The notes beneath the pieces were generated by a model. That model was not told the origin of the DNA. It worked only from the letters and a program-made list of their open reading frames with translations, and did not search any database. 64,000 bases of DNA from Eutreptiella sp. 'Long Island Sound 2002' (taxonomy: Eukaryota; Euglenozoa; Euglenophyceae; Eutreptiales; Eutreptiaceae). The stretch spans positions 4,281,789 through 4,345,788 of the forward strand of contig OZ038382.1 in the NCBI GenBank assembly GCA_964036045.1, read 5' to 3'. A program made the translations under genes and the position numbers. Below are positions 20,901 to 32,452 of the stretch, in pieces. Every line of letters starts with the position of its first letter. Within the stretch, counting starts at the first letter, position 1.

Positions 20901-22334
20901 AAGGACATCAAGCCCCCCATGTACGATGGCAACCCCCTCAACCTCGACCGCTTCTTGGAGAAGCTGGACAATTGGGGGGTGACCGTCACTGAAGACATGG
21001 ATCCCGCAGATGCGGAGAAATATGTCTTCAGACGGTTCAGGTACCGCCTGCCGGAAGTGCTCCAAGAGCTATACTTCGTGGCGACCAAGGAGGGGAAAAT
21101 CAAGACCCTCAAGGAAGCCAAGAAGTGGCTCAACGAGCAGGAGCGGGTGGACGCTCCGCAGGTGGCTGCCAAGCGGTGAAAGTCCATCAAGCTTCAGCAT
21201 GATGGACGGGAGATCCGCCTACGGGATTGGCGAGACTTCCGAGGGCAATACACCCTCTCCCGCCGCAATGTGGAGGACTGGAACGAGGGTGACGAGCAGT
21301 CTCGCCTGCTCTCCATGCTGCCGGAAGCATGGATCAAGAGGGTCACCAAGGAGGAAGCCAAGAGGGCCAAGTCCAACCACACGGTCAAGATGATGCTCCC
21401 CAAAGAGTATCATACGAACGTGGTGGCTTGGACGAGGAAGAACGTGGCCCGGGATGTCAAACGGCACTCCCTGCGGAACGCTCTCCTCCTCACCGTCTCG
21501 GGCGATCGCGAGAAGACCGCGATGTGGCGCCTTGACGAGTGTGATGTGAGCGGCCAGACCATCCGTCTGCAGGCCATCCCGGCGCGGATGAGCTGCGACG
21601 AGATCCTGGAGTGGGTTGGAGAGGAAGTACTCAAGGAGTACCGGAACCTCCACCACACCCGCGGGTTGAGGCCCGGCGATCGCGACGTCAACTACGTTGG
21701 CGAGGGGCCTGGCGGGGAAGCTGCCATGGACCCAGCAGGGGCCGATGGCGACGAAGCTCTCGTCGACGATGACGACGACGATGAGCCCGCCGAGATGGCC
21801 GTTTGTGCCTTCGTGGCCCACAACGGCGCGGGGAGCAACCGGGGAAGCTGGAAGCCCCTGCAGCCGGGTTGGAAGAAGAAGGAGAAGAGGGACCCCCGCA
21901 GCATTGGCGACCCTCCGCTGTCCTTTGGGGAGTTCATACGAGCTCACCCTCAGGGCTGTTTCGTGTGTTATGGGAGGAGAAAAGGATTCAACCATGACCA
22001 CCGAACATGCCCCACCCACCAGGCCGACACGGAGGCCTACAAGAAGGCGCACGGGTCGAAGAAGCGTGCACCTGCGGGTATCCGGGAGGCCAAAGTGGAG
22101 GTCGACAAGGACGAGCTCTCCAAGCTGATGTCGGTGGGGACCGAGTTGGCTAAGGAGATCCAGGAGATCAAGAGGAACTGGGTCCCCAGGTCGGACAACA
22201 AGAACAAGGAGAACAACCAGAGCGACCAGAACAAGAACAAGGACAAGAAGCCTAGGAATAGGGGAAAGAAGAAGGGTGTCAACGAGGTTGAGGCGGAGGA
22301 GAATACCCCTACTTCCACAACCGACGCCCCCTAG
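17986..22334 (+). pseudogene. Element B gag, unusually long, with coiled coil, collagen-like tract and zinc knuckle
   Basis: About 1450 codons if its breaks are ignored, several times a typical Ty3 gag. Order: an N-terminal region of unknown fold; an Ala/Glu/Lys heptad-rich coiled coil (about 18830-19345); an acidic/basic linker; a Gly-Pro-rich collagen-like tract (19790-19965); a short helix; a capsid-like region (about 20870-21700); and a zinc knuckle CFVCYGRRKGFNHDHRTC (21961-22014) with CX2CX8HX4C spacing. The reading frame shifts by one near 20188-20192 and a TGA occurs at 21177-21179 (likely TGG originally). The last codon is TAG (22332-22334), followed by CGG and in the same frame as pol, so it may be a readthrough stop. 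Confidence 0.8.
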
Positions 22335-23747
22335 CGGAGCCCCTGCAGCCAAGGGCCCCAGCTAGGGCGGTCGCAGGATGGTGTCGTGGGAAGCGCCACA
22401 CCATCCCAGTCGGGAGTCGGTAAGCACAAAGGGACTGCCGCGGGCGGAAGGCCCGGTCCGGCACCCGACAGTCGCGGTGGCGGGGTGAGGGCAAGTGAAG
22501 GCACGAACCCTTGGACCCGTCCATCCTTCGCGACTAAGAATGTGTTTGATGTACTTCAAGATCTATCCGAGAGTATCGGAGGATCACCCGGACCGCAGCT
22601 GGATGCTGCAGATGGGCAGCCTGAGCCCATTGTCCACGACCTGCACCAGTCGCTTGTTGAGCTTCTGGAACGGCCGGAGATCCTGAGCTTGCACGCCGTG
22701 CGCCGAGTGGGGCGTGAGCGGCAGTTGCACCTTAAGGTCCGTGTCTTATGCGGGGAACTGGAAAAGGTCTTCGACGTGTTGGTGGACACGGGAGCACAGG
22801 TCAGCTTGGTCAAGGCTGGCCTACTTCCACCAGAGTGTTTGACCGACAGTCGGAAACCTGTCAGGCTGAAGGTGGCGAACGGCCAGTACATGGTGGGAGG
22901 CACGAAGGAAGCGGCCATCGCGCTGCAGTTCGTGAACCATCGTGAGCTGCGCCGCCCAGACCTCGGCAAGGAAATCCTCCTGCAAGGTCGCTTCTACGAG
23001 GCCGAGATGGACTGGGACATGATCGTTGGGTACGACTTCATGATGGAGACGGACTCCGGCGTCCTCCCGGCCCAGGCCTCGATGACCCTGTACCAGGACG
23101 ACCAGCTCTCGTGGCTTTCGTCACCTGAGCACCATGTGGAATGCCAATGGATCCACCCCGAACGCAATCAGCTCGAAGTAGCCGCGCTGGACACTGAGCC
23201 AACTGGGCCAGCAAACCAGGAGTATGGCGTAATGCCGGAAGTGGCGAACCCAGTGGTCGCGGACCTGCGAGCTTTGGATCTGGCCCTGGATGCGTTCTCT
23301 TCAGGAACCTCCGCCCATCTGCGGGTTTGTGAGAAGTACTGGAGCGCACAGGACTCCGCGTGGAAGAAGCACTGGGGTCCGCATCAGGGCTTGATGTGGA
23401 TCCATTGCCCTCGAGGGGACATTCCAAGGGCGGTAGCGAAGATACGCAAGGACCGTTCCAAGGCAGTGCTGGTCGTTCCTATGGGATGCACCGAGGAGGA
23501 AAGTACCCGACATTGGGTAGTCTCATTGACCAACATGACCTTAAACAAGGTCGTCCTACCGGCTGGAGAGAGTGTCTATCAGGACGCTAAGGGACAGCCC
23601 ATGCCACCCCAGAGATGGCCAACGGAATTCCACTATGTGGATGGGGGCCTTGATCAGGCCGACACCACGGATTTCGTGTGTGTCAACCGCATCGTAGCGG
23701 AGCCATGGTGGCAATGCTTCGCGGTTTCCCCCGTTGACATCGGATAA
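22335..23747 (+). pseudogene. Element B pol N-terminal part: protease and degenerate methyltransferase-like module
   Basis: Open from the gag TAG. The protease active site VLVDTGAQVSLV is near 22775-22810, with IVGYDFMMETDSG as the second conserved strand. A module at about 23270-23650 parallels that of Element A: LDAFSS, then LMWIHCPRGD where A has YANPPF, a basic helix AVAKIRKDRSK, a strand LVVPMG, HWVVSL, and PPQRW. The shared order shows common ancestry. The catalytic NPPF position reads HCPR, so enzyme activity is not expected. A TAA at 23745-23747 interrupts the frame, which continues open afterwards in the same phase. Confidence 0.8.
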
Positions 23748-25580
23748 TCGGAAGACCCCCTCACAGAAGAGGAGTTGGATCTGGTTCAGGGGTATATGGA
23801 TCAGCCCTTTCACGACTGGGGAAGCCAGCGTGAGGGCAAGGGCCAGGACAAAGCCTGGTGGGAAGTGGACTCGATCGTCTCTGGTTCCTATGATGGGGAT
23901 ACCTTCGTAAGGAGGGTACTGGACCACATGTCCAGCCAGGACGAGCCAAACGGGGGTAACCCACCCACCTACGGCGACCTATTCTGTGGCAAGGCCAGAG
24001 ATGGCCCTTTGGGCCACCTGGGAAGACCACCTGAGCCGAAGCCGAGTGGGGTCGCTACCCCTCAAGTAAGATCCGTGGTCCAGGTGCCCGGAAAAGCCAA
24101 GGCGGAGTCCGATGATTGCCCCAAGATCCAGGCGTTGAGGGCCAGGCTGAAGCAGAAGTATGGGGACACCTTCTTCAGCGGAAAGCCTGTGTTTCCCCCA
24201 CCGGTACGTGGACCGTGTGGCGAGGCCAAGATACGACTGAAGCAGGACCCCCGTGTGTATCGGCACCGGGAGTTTGCCCTGAGGGGCGAGAGGAAGGAGG
24301 CCATGGAGAAGATCCTCCGTGACTCCATCGAGAGAGGCTGGCTCGAGCCGTGCCACTCCGAATGGGCCTCTCCGTGCTTCGTCGTCCCCAAGAAGGTGGC
24401 CGGTGAGTGGCGGCTCGTGGTCGACTACCGCGGCCTAAACGCTCAAACGCAGCACGACAGCTATACGCTGCCCCTCATTGAGGACATGCTGCAAAAACAA
24501 CACCGGCGGAGGATCTTCACGGTGATTGACCTGAAACATGGTTATCATCAGATGCCTCTCGCCGAGGAGTCCCGTGCCTGCACAGCCATGAGCACTCCAC
24601 TTGGACCTCTCCAGTGGAAGGTGATGCCCATGGGCGTTACCAACGGCAATGCGGCTTTTCAGCGGATGCTGGAGAACCTGCTTGAGCCGGTGCGTGACTG
24701 TGCGGACCCCTTCGTGGACGACGTGATCATCGCGTCCGGGGACCCCAGTATGAGCTACGAGGAGCTCCTGGAGGCACATGAGAGGGCCGTCACTCGAGTG
24801 CTGGACCTTCTGGTTCGGCACAAACTCACGTGCAGCAGTGACAAGGCCACCATTGCGGTAAGCGAGGTGGTCTTCGCTGGCCACGTAGTCGGGAACAGGC
24901 AGCGAAAGCCCATACCTGGCAAGGTGGCTGCGATTGAGCACTGGGAAAAGCCCAAAACGGTCTCTGAGCTACGGGCGTACTTGGGGTTCTGCAACTACTA
25001 CTCGGCGTATATCAAGATGTATGCCGAGTATGCAGCCCCCATGACGACCATGCTCAAGGGCAACCGAGAGGAGAACAAAAAGGGGTCCAAGAAGGCTCTG
25101 GTCTGGACTGCTGAGTCCGACCGTGCCTTTGAGGGGATGAAGCAGGCGCTGCTATCCGCAGTGGGTCTGCACCTCGTGGATCCCAACCGAGGGTTCGTCC
25201 TGCACACCGACGCTTCCAACTACGCAGTTGGCGCTGTGTTGGAGCAAGTGCTTGACGATGGGAGGCACGTGACCGTGGCCTTCTGGAGCCGATCCCTGGC
25301 GGAAGGCCAGAGACGGACGTGGACGCCCTGAGAAAAGGAGGCGTATGCCATCGTCATGGCTCTCAGGAAATGGGCTGGGTACATAGCCCTCCATCCCGTC
25401 ACCGTCTGCACCGACCATCAGAGTCTACAGTCGTGGCACAAGGAGCACGTGGACACCCCCTCTAGTCCCGCCTCCCGACGGGCAAGATGGCATGAGACCT
25501 TGGCCAAGTTCGACCTCACGGTTGTGTATATTCCTGGAAAGGACAACACCGTGGCGGACTGTCTCAGTAGGTGGGCCTAT
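23748..25580 (+). pseudogene. Element B reverse transcriptase and RNase H
   Basis: Ty3-type RT: VYRHREFALR and SIERGWLEPCHSEWASP in the fingers, LVVDYRGLNAQTQHDSY, IDLKHGYHQMPL, the palm MPMGVTNGNAAFQRML and the active site FVDDVIIASG. The connection follows with YLGFCNYYSAYIK. RNase H has LHTDASNYAVGAVLEQ, EKEAYAIVMAL, CTDHQSLQSW and the closing IPGKDNTVADCLSRW. A TGA at 25329-25331 sits where related proteins read W-T-P-R-E-K-E; CGA to TGA is a one-step CpG transition. The frame resumes without change, so this is a single nonsense mutation. Confidence 0.9.
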
Positions 25581-27050
25581 CCTGCCAGCAAGGGCATGAC
25601 GGATATCTCTGCCCATGGCGATGAGGCTGAGACCGCTGAGGCCAAGAAGATCATTGAAATGGAGCGCCTGATGGAGGAGGAGGGTGTTAAATGCTTCGTC
25701 GTCATGGCTGCGGATGCCCCCCTCGGAACGAGGATGGGCAGAGCGGTCAGAGTACTCGCCCCTGATGGAGCTGAGTCCGACAAGCACCTCTTCCCGGAAT
25801 GTTGCCTCCAGGACGACTGCACCGACGACTACGCCAAGTCCGAGGCCTTTGCGGCCGAGTATAGGGCTGTGACCGACCCTGATGACGGGCAGAAGTGGCG
25901 AAAGGGGCTGACTGAGGAAGATGGCCAGCTCTACCGGAATGGTAAGCTGCTAGTACCGGAGTCCCGGGTGCTCGAGCTGTGCGAGGCTTGGCACCACCAC
26001 ATGATGCACCCAGGGGTCAAGAAGCAAGCCCTGGACATGCAGCGCCGGTTCGAGATCGACCAGATCGGTCTCTACGCCGCCATCAAGAAGGTCAGGAAGG
26101 GTTGCTCGGTCTGTCAGGCCTGCAATCCCGATAACCGGAACGTCAAGGGGGAAGCCCAATGGACCCCGGTTCCTGACCAGCCCATGGAGAGCGTGGCCAT
26201 GGACGTCTTCTCCATGCCCGAAGTGCACATTGGCAAGGAGACCTTTGACTGTGTGGTTCTTTGTGTGGATCGCCACAGTGGCTACGTAGTAGCCGTTCCG
26301 GCACGCAAAAAGGGGCTGCTTGCCAAGGAAGTGGGTGTCATGATGATTCGTCATTGGCTGACCGTCTTTGACATCCCCCGCACCATTTGCAGTGACCGAG
26401 GGCCCCAGTTTACTGGTGGCTGGTTCAAGGCCATGTGTTCCCTCATGGGAATACGTCATGCCAAGAGCGTCGCCTATCTCAGCCGGTCTAACGGCCGTGC
26501 TGAAGTGGCTGGACAACAGCTGTTCGAGAAGCTGCGCAAGATTCACATCACCAATCCACGACGGAACTGGTTTGAGGAGATTTGGCCCGCTCTGAAGGCC
26601 CATCATGACACCCCCACTCGGGGTGGTTTGTCCCCTCACCGGATTCTGTTCGGCAGGGGCCCCCTGGGTCGGGGACTTCCCTTGTCTGGTGATGGCATGG
26701 CTATGGACGCCAAGGAATTCTTCGCGCGGCAAGAGCAAACGGCGCGGGACATCCGCCAGCAGCTCCAGAAGGAGCATGCTGAGCGTCAGAAGTCCGCCCC
26801 AGGCTCGACAGCGCAAAAGTTCAGGGTGGGAGACCCGGTGTGGGTGATCAGACCCCGCCCTATGGGCACCCACCGCACCAAGACCTGGTTCACACCCGGA
26901 GAGGTGGTCCGCAGGATTGGTGAGGACACCTACCGCATCAAGGTGGGTCACGGACAGTTCTGGGAGCGCCACGAGAGTCAGCTCCGTGTGCGGGAACCCG
27001 ACCTCCGTGGCCCACATGTGTCCCTGAGCTATGCCGCACATGAGGCTGAT
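25581..27050 (+). pseudogene. Element B integrase
   Basis: The zinc-binding domain has HHHMMHPG and CSVCQAC (HHCC). The catalytic core has Asp in VAMDVFSMP, Asp in CSDRGPQFTG and Glu in SNGRAEVAGQQ, the DDE triad, followed by GGLSPHRILFGR. A GPY/F-like module follows (FRVGDPVWV, FTPGEVV, TYRIKV). The reading frame is open from the RNase H to about 27050, where one base seems lost in a CGACGACGAC run. The annotated frame then runs into meaningless sequence to 27347 while the chromodomain continues in another frame. Confidence 0.9.
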
Positions 27051-27313
27051 CGGACGACGACTATGCTGAGCAGGACGACTATACAGTCGAGAAGATCCTG
27101 GCCCAGCGCCCGAACGCCTCGGCACCCGGAGGCCTGGAGTTCAAGGTTCGTTGGCGAGGCTATGGGCGGTCCCACGACACCTGGGAACCCGTTTCCTCGT
27201 TCGTGCCGCGGGTCAATACTCCCTTCATGGAGTACATCCGTAAACACAAGACCAAGATCCATGTCTCGGACTTGGCAGCACTCACCCGGGCGATTGCAGC
27301 CAGGGGCGCCTGA
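27051..27313 (+). pseudogene. Element B C-terminal chromodomain, in a shifted frame
   Basis: Read from 27062 in the frame +1 relative to integrase: YTVEKILAQRPN, LEFKVRWRGYGRSHDTWEP, then FVPRVNTPFMEYIRKH, ending at TGA 27311-27313. YxVEKIL, the W-x-G-Y core and the DTWEP box make this a textbook chromodomain. It has no Met start of its own and depends on translation from integrase, so the frameshift near 27050 disables it in this copy. Confidence 0.9.
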
Positions 27314-28781
27314 TCATCGCCCTGAGCTCTCCCCTGATGCAGTTTGAGTGCTTGTGTGGTCGACGGATCGTCCCTCACTTGCTTGCTCTCTTCCATCTTC
27401 CGGTGACCTGCCATCAGAGTGGCCATATACCCCCCCCTGCTGAATCCAGAGGAGGATGGCCCCTCTCTTCAACTTCTATTCGTCACTCCCCCCCTGCTGA
27501 ATCCTTGGGAAACCAGGTAGGGCGACTGACCTTCATATTTTCTGAGCTCTTAGGGCCTTGAAGCCCATACGACGTTGCGCAGCGGATGCCGCTGTCATCG
27601 GCATTGCAATTTTTGAGTGTGTGGTCTGGTCCCATGGCACTTGCGGGGTCCAGACCAGTCGACGTGTGTCTGCAGACTATATATGGCCTGAACTCAGGCG
27701 TTTTTCTGTCCACCCTCCTGCATATGCCTTATCCTGACCGGGGCGTGGTTTGGCGCTCTGTCCAGAGTGTGTTTACACGCCTATTACCCCGCTTATTGCT
27801 TGTCTTTCTGTTCCCCAGGATATGTGCATCTGTATGTCAGCCCATCACTGAAGTACGGACCGTTTCCCCCCCCCCCGAGGGGATGCGAATCGACTACGAA
27901 GGCGCCCTGAGTCGCCGTGTACATGCTCTTACATAAGGTCCAGCCTGGACCAGTACCTAAGTACAAATTCTTCTGTTTGAGTGCCTGTGATACCGTGTGC
28001 CCTAGTGGCTGTGATGTGCTGAGATTCTGATGGCGCCAGGCGGGAAGCCCAGTTGCCTGAATGCACTCCCAGCGGTCCGCCACTGTCAGTGCCAGTGTGA
28101 GCCTACCGACTCGCAGACGCACTTGCAGTCGGGTGGCGGCCTCCGGTGCTCCTGACCTCGGTCAGTCTGCCTGGGAAACGGGTGGTTTGAGGAGTCAACG
28201 CCTCCGCCCACACTGCATGAGGACTCCCCCATGTATGGCCTTCGTGGTAATAGGGCGAGGGAAAAGACGGCCTTGATGCCCGATCCCTTAAGGAGGAGCT
28301 CGTTCGGCTGTACCACTCTGGACTCGCGTCGTGGATATGGACATGGTGCGCCCGAGGAAGGACCCGTGGGGACTCTCCCCCAGCCGGCGGGCCTTGGGAA
28401 GCTTGGGATAGCCTGATGGATCTTTGTGGTCGCTTCCGACCTGTGGGACCACCTCGGTCGTCGTGTGACGCCTATGTTGGCCGTGTATGCCACTGCCACT
28501 GTGGTAGTGACCGTAGCAGCCGGCACCCGGTGCGCCTGGTATGGGTTAACGGGTCCTTTGGATGCCGAACAATCGCCGCCAGGACCCGGGACTTTGATAC
28601 TTGTACTATACTTGCCGTTACTAACAGCTACAGCACCGTACTTGTCTTATTGTGGGATTTGGGCAGCCTAACCTGCCAATCAGCCTGAAGTGAGGATGTG
28701 ACACCCCCCCCCTTCAGGGGATGGTCCTGGGTACCCGCTGCCACGCTTGGGTGTTATCGAGCCCCCCCCAGGGTTTGCTCT
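27314..28781 (+). other. Element B 3' noncoding region
   Basis: The 1.47 kb between the chromodomain stop and the 3' LTR has no convincing open frame. A CCCCCCCTGCTGAATCC block is repeated at about 27429 and 27488. Near 28720-28740 a CCTGGGTACCCGC sequence is a partial inverted match to the first bases of the LTR. Confidence 0.65.
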
Positions 28782-28792
28782 AAGGAGGGGGG
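28782..28792 (+). promoter_or_regulatory. Element B polypurine tract
   Basis: AAGGAGGGGGG immediately abuts the TG of the 3' LTR. In LTR elements this RNase H-resistant RNA stretch primes plus-strand DNA synthesis. Confidence 0.85.
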
Positions 28793-30405
28793 TGAAGCGG
28801 TACCCAGAACCCCATGACCATGGTGGGGTATACAACCGGTCTCCGTGTGCCCACTAACCCCATGTACGGAGGGGAAGACGCCCGGTGAAGCCAGGTGAGA
28901 GCCCGGCAGGAGCGTGTCCCTTGCCGTAAAGCCCCCGTGACGGCATTCTGACCACTTGGGGCATGTTACCATGTACCGGCAAACTGCCATTTGCCGGTAT
29001 CTTACTATTTCACGCCAATCTGCCCCGCACCGCCTTCGGCCGTCGATTCAGCAACCTAACCCTAACAACAGATGTAGGTAAGATGTGTTTGTGTGAGAGA
29101 TCTGGGCATTTCAGCTATTAGCGGCCGCATCGGCAACCGATGCGTCGCCCGCTGAGATTTACACATCAGAATATCAGGAATCAACAGGGTTTTATTTTCA
29201 TATTGTTTCCGTAAATTTTCACGCTTCCGTTCTGATAATCAATGTTTTGACTGCTGGCGGTTGGCTCGCGACTTTAGCGTAACCGCCAGTTTAACTGTTA
29301 TTTACAGACATTTTAGCGCAACCCGTGACGAAGACTCTAAAGTCTTCAGGAATTGCATTGATGCATCTGCAATTTTCACATTGTACACTCGCAACCTTAA
29401 TCCGAATTTTTCAGGATGTCGAAATCGGATTTTCGACTTCGACATCCCCGCACTTGATTTGACCTCTTTTGAGTGGACCTACGTGCTTCCCTATGCACGA
29501 ATCAACTTTCCTTTTGTCTTGCCCTCCATTTGTCTTAGAGATATGGGCAAAACAAAGTTGATTCGTGAGGCCACTTGCGAGGGTCATATCTCGTGCTGCT
29601 TGCGAGGAATGACAATAAGAAAGCATGGGATGTATTCACAATACTCCCGACGTAATTTAGGAAGCTTTATACGCCTTGCGTCTCCACACGTGCGCGCTAG
29701 TGTAATGGATCATGGTCAAGAGGGTAGAGTTTGCGTTATAACTCTTTGGCCATGATATTGCGTGCGTTAAGATAACTTTCGAGTGTAGCGCGCGAGTGTT
29801 GGTGTTGCATAGGAACTCTTCTTGAGTTCCTATGAGCGATTGACACAAAGTTATGCCCTTGGAGGGACATGACATATCGTGGGGGGAGCTACCTTTTTGG
29901 GTAGTATGTGGTATGTGCCATGTGTTGTATTGCGTGCCCATTTGGCGGGTTTGGCTAAGAGCGATACACCCACCAATGGACCTCATATTGCACGAGGTCC
30001 TTCCTTATACTCCCCACGATCAATTGCAAGCCTAACCTTCGTGGAGGGAAGCTTATTGGCAGGGTTTCAGGGTCCGGACTGAGCAGGGCATGGGTTGTGT
30101 TTGAGCCCCCGCCCCCACCAGCCACTGAGAGGGTCGGACCTGGGATTGGGACTTGAGTTGGGACTGAGTGTCTATTGTCCTGTGATGCCCTTACCCCAGT
30201 CCAGTCTTAACCCCATGTGTGCATATCCTGATGTGTTGCTGTACATACTTTTGTTCCCTTGTTTCAGAGTGGCAAGGATCCTGAAACGCTTTGTCTCATG
30301 ACACGAGCGTAATGATGCCCCTGTGAGCGCAGTGCTTTGCCTGCCTGCTTGCCTGTGCGTGTCACCGCAGCGTCCCGTGGCCAGGTCCCCCACGGGAACG
30401 CGTCA
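28793..30405 (+). repeat. Element B 3' LTR
   Basis: 1613 bp, the same length as the 5' LTR, with about 19 single-base differences counted by eye and no length change. It is followed by the second copy of the CTAA target duplication and then by the remainder of Element A pol. Confidence 0.95.
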
Positions 30406-32452
30406 CTAACCCACTGCCATTATCGTACTACTGGACTGAACTGTGATGGTTCGTTGAAACATGACTATCCTACCAGTGAGTGGCGACTGGTGCCACTGGG
30501 ACACTGGAATTGGAAATGGAACCAAGCGCGTTCCAATTACACCACCTATGACCAGGAACTCCTGGCCGGCATGTTGGTGCTATCGTCACAATCCCGACTC
30601 CTGGGATCCAACCCTATTGTCTGGCTGTGTGACCAGGAGCCTGTGAAGTCTTTTCAGAAGGGCCCACCACCAGAGAAAGCAAAGCTAAAACGGTGGTGGA
30701 CTTACCTGAGCCAGTTCAGGCTGACAGTGCAGCATATCCCCGAGATAAAGAATGACCTGTCTGACTATATATCGCGCAACAACTTCGATGCGCTTATTGG
30801 TGAGAGCTCTGAGGCGCTCGCCAGAGAGGCTTTCCAGCGTATGGATGTCCAGCTTGACCTGTCCATGCGCACTGCTGGAATCCTGGAGGGTTGGAGTCTA
30901 ACCGACTATCAGTCAGAGTATGAAGAAATTCTCCAAACCCTCAGCACTGGTCTCGAACCCCGTGTTATTGACGGGCACCAGTGGTATAAAAACAATCAGT
31001 ACCTCTTCTACGAGGACCGAATTGTGGTGCCTGAGGCACGACTGGATGGGTGTCTACAGTGGTCCCATCTCAGTTCTGGTCACACTGGCGCTAATCGCTC
31101 AGTGGACTTCTTCCGTGAATGTTTCTACACTAGTCTAACCCTGACTGAACTGAGGTCGCGTATGCAGACCATTGTGGATGTTTGTGGCTGTCATGCCAGC
31201 AAGCAGAGCGACAGTAGGGATAGGGGCCTGATCTCCAGCTTACCCATACCCTATTGTGCTAACTCTCTTCTCTACGTGGATTTCATCCACGGCCTACCAC
31301 GCTTTGGCGGCTATGATAGTTGCCTCGTGGTCACCTGTGGTCTATCTCGCTTCACCCGTGTGTTCCCTTGCAGTAAGAAAATCACAGGTGAACAGACTGT
31401 GAAAATGTTGGTCGAACAATGGTTCGAACCCTATGGAGCACCTAAGCAGGTGCACTCTGATGAGGATGTACGCATCAGGCAGTGACACTGGGTGGTACAG
31501 ACGAGTGCTAAATGCCCTCAACGTGGAGGTAACCACAGGTGTGCCCTATACCCACACGTCTAGCCCTCTCTGCGAGAGACAGAACCGTGTGGTGGAGCAA
31601 AACTTAAGAATCCTGATGAAACAGGAGCGCACCAAGGACTGGGTACGCCTAGTGCCCTGGGCAGTGCTGACCATGAACTCACAGCGGAGCTCTTCTACGG
31701 GTTTCACTCCCCACGAACTGTTCCATTGAGGACGACCTGCTTGGTTCTTCAAAACCCCCCTTCCTGAGGACTTCAAGAGCCCTGTGGGAGATTGGCTGGA
31801 ACACAAGCAGTCTCTGGCTAACCAGGCTGGTACTAACCTGAGACACATTCGTGACCGTGAACAGAGCCGACGGAACCGCCTACGGCGACCTGCCAGCTTC
31901 AAGGTTTATGACCTTGTTTTGGTACACCGTTCACGCCTACCCTCCTGGCCACGTAACTGCCTACAGGACCCTTACTTTGGACCCCATCGTATCATCAGGA
32001 TAGATGGATCCAGGATCCATGTCAGGTGCAGTCCACGTCTAGGTGGTGAACTGCTGTGTGCACCTAAGCAGTTGAGGCACTATCACTCCCCTGACGACTT
32101 GTCTTGGGATGAGTGGCGCCTCAGCGACAGTGAGGTTGAGCGTATAGACCTAGAGAACGCTGCCAGTCCAGACGAGGCAGACGAACTCGAAGAGATGACT
32201 GCCGATGAGACGGCAGTCAATGGTTACTACGTGGTTGCACGTATTGCTCGCCACGAGTATAAACAGGGCTGGAAATTCCTAACCCCCCGGGATGGCTATG
32301 GGTTAGCTGAGGCGACCTGCGAACCTATGTCAGCCTTCATACAACCAGATGGGAGTATCAACCCCATCATCCGCACTTACCTCGTTGAGAGGAACGAGGG
32401 GCAGCTCCTAACCGGTGCTGAGACTATGTCCCAACGTAAGAAGCGAAACTAA
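30406..32452 (+). pseudogene. Element A copy 2 RNase H (rest), integrase and chromodomain
   Basis: Colinear with 3246-5291. The first part is in frame with the RT piece at 14634-15993 once Element B is removed. Integrase carries HLSSGHTG, LLYVDFIHG, VHSDEDV and CERQNR. Lesions relative to copy 1 are one extra base at about 31478-31482 (ATCAGGCAG versus ATCCGCAG), which lies inside the core between the two Asp regions and the Glu, and TGA at 31727-31729 where copy 1 has TGG-A. The chromodomain (about 32230-32330) is present; its ATCEP replaces ATWEP, losing a conserved Trp. It ends at TAA 32450-32452. Confidence 0.9.

Larger units (their letters stand above)
15994..30405 (+). mobile_element. 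Element B: complete 14.4 kb Ty3/chromovirus-type LTR retrotransposon nested in Element A
   Basis: Two 1613-bp LTRs, each TGAAGCGG...GCGTCA, flank gag, protease, methyltransferase-like module, RT, RNase H, integrase and chromodomain. The 4-bp target duplication CTAA (15990-15993, 30406-30409) is confirmed by the uninterrupted site in copy 1 (3246-3249). A polypurine tract precedes the 3' LTR. I find no TGG-starting tRNA primer site within 100 bp of the 5' LTR, so the priming mode is unknown. By eye the LTRs differ at about 19 positions (about 1.2%), 17 of them transitions, so insertion was fairly recent. Several coding lesions make it non-functional. Confidence 0.96.
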
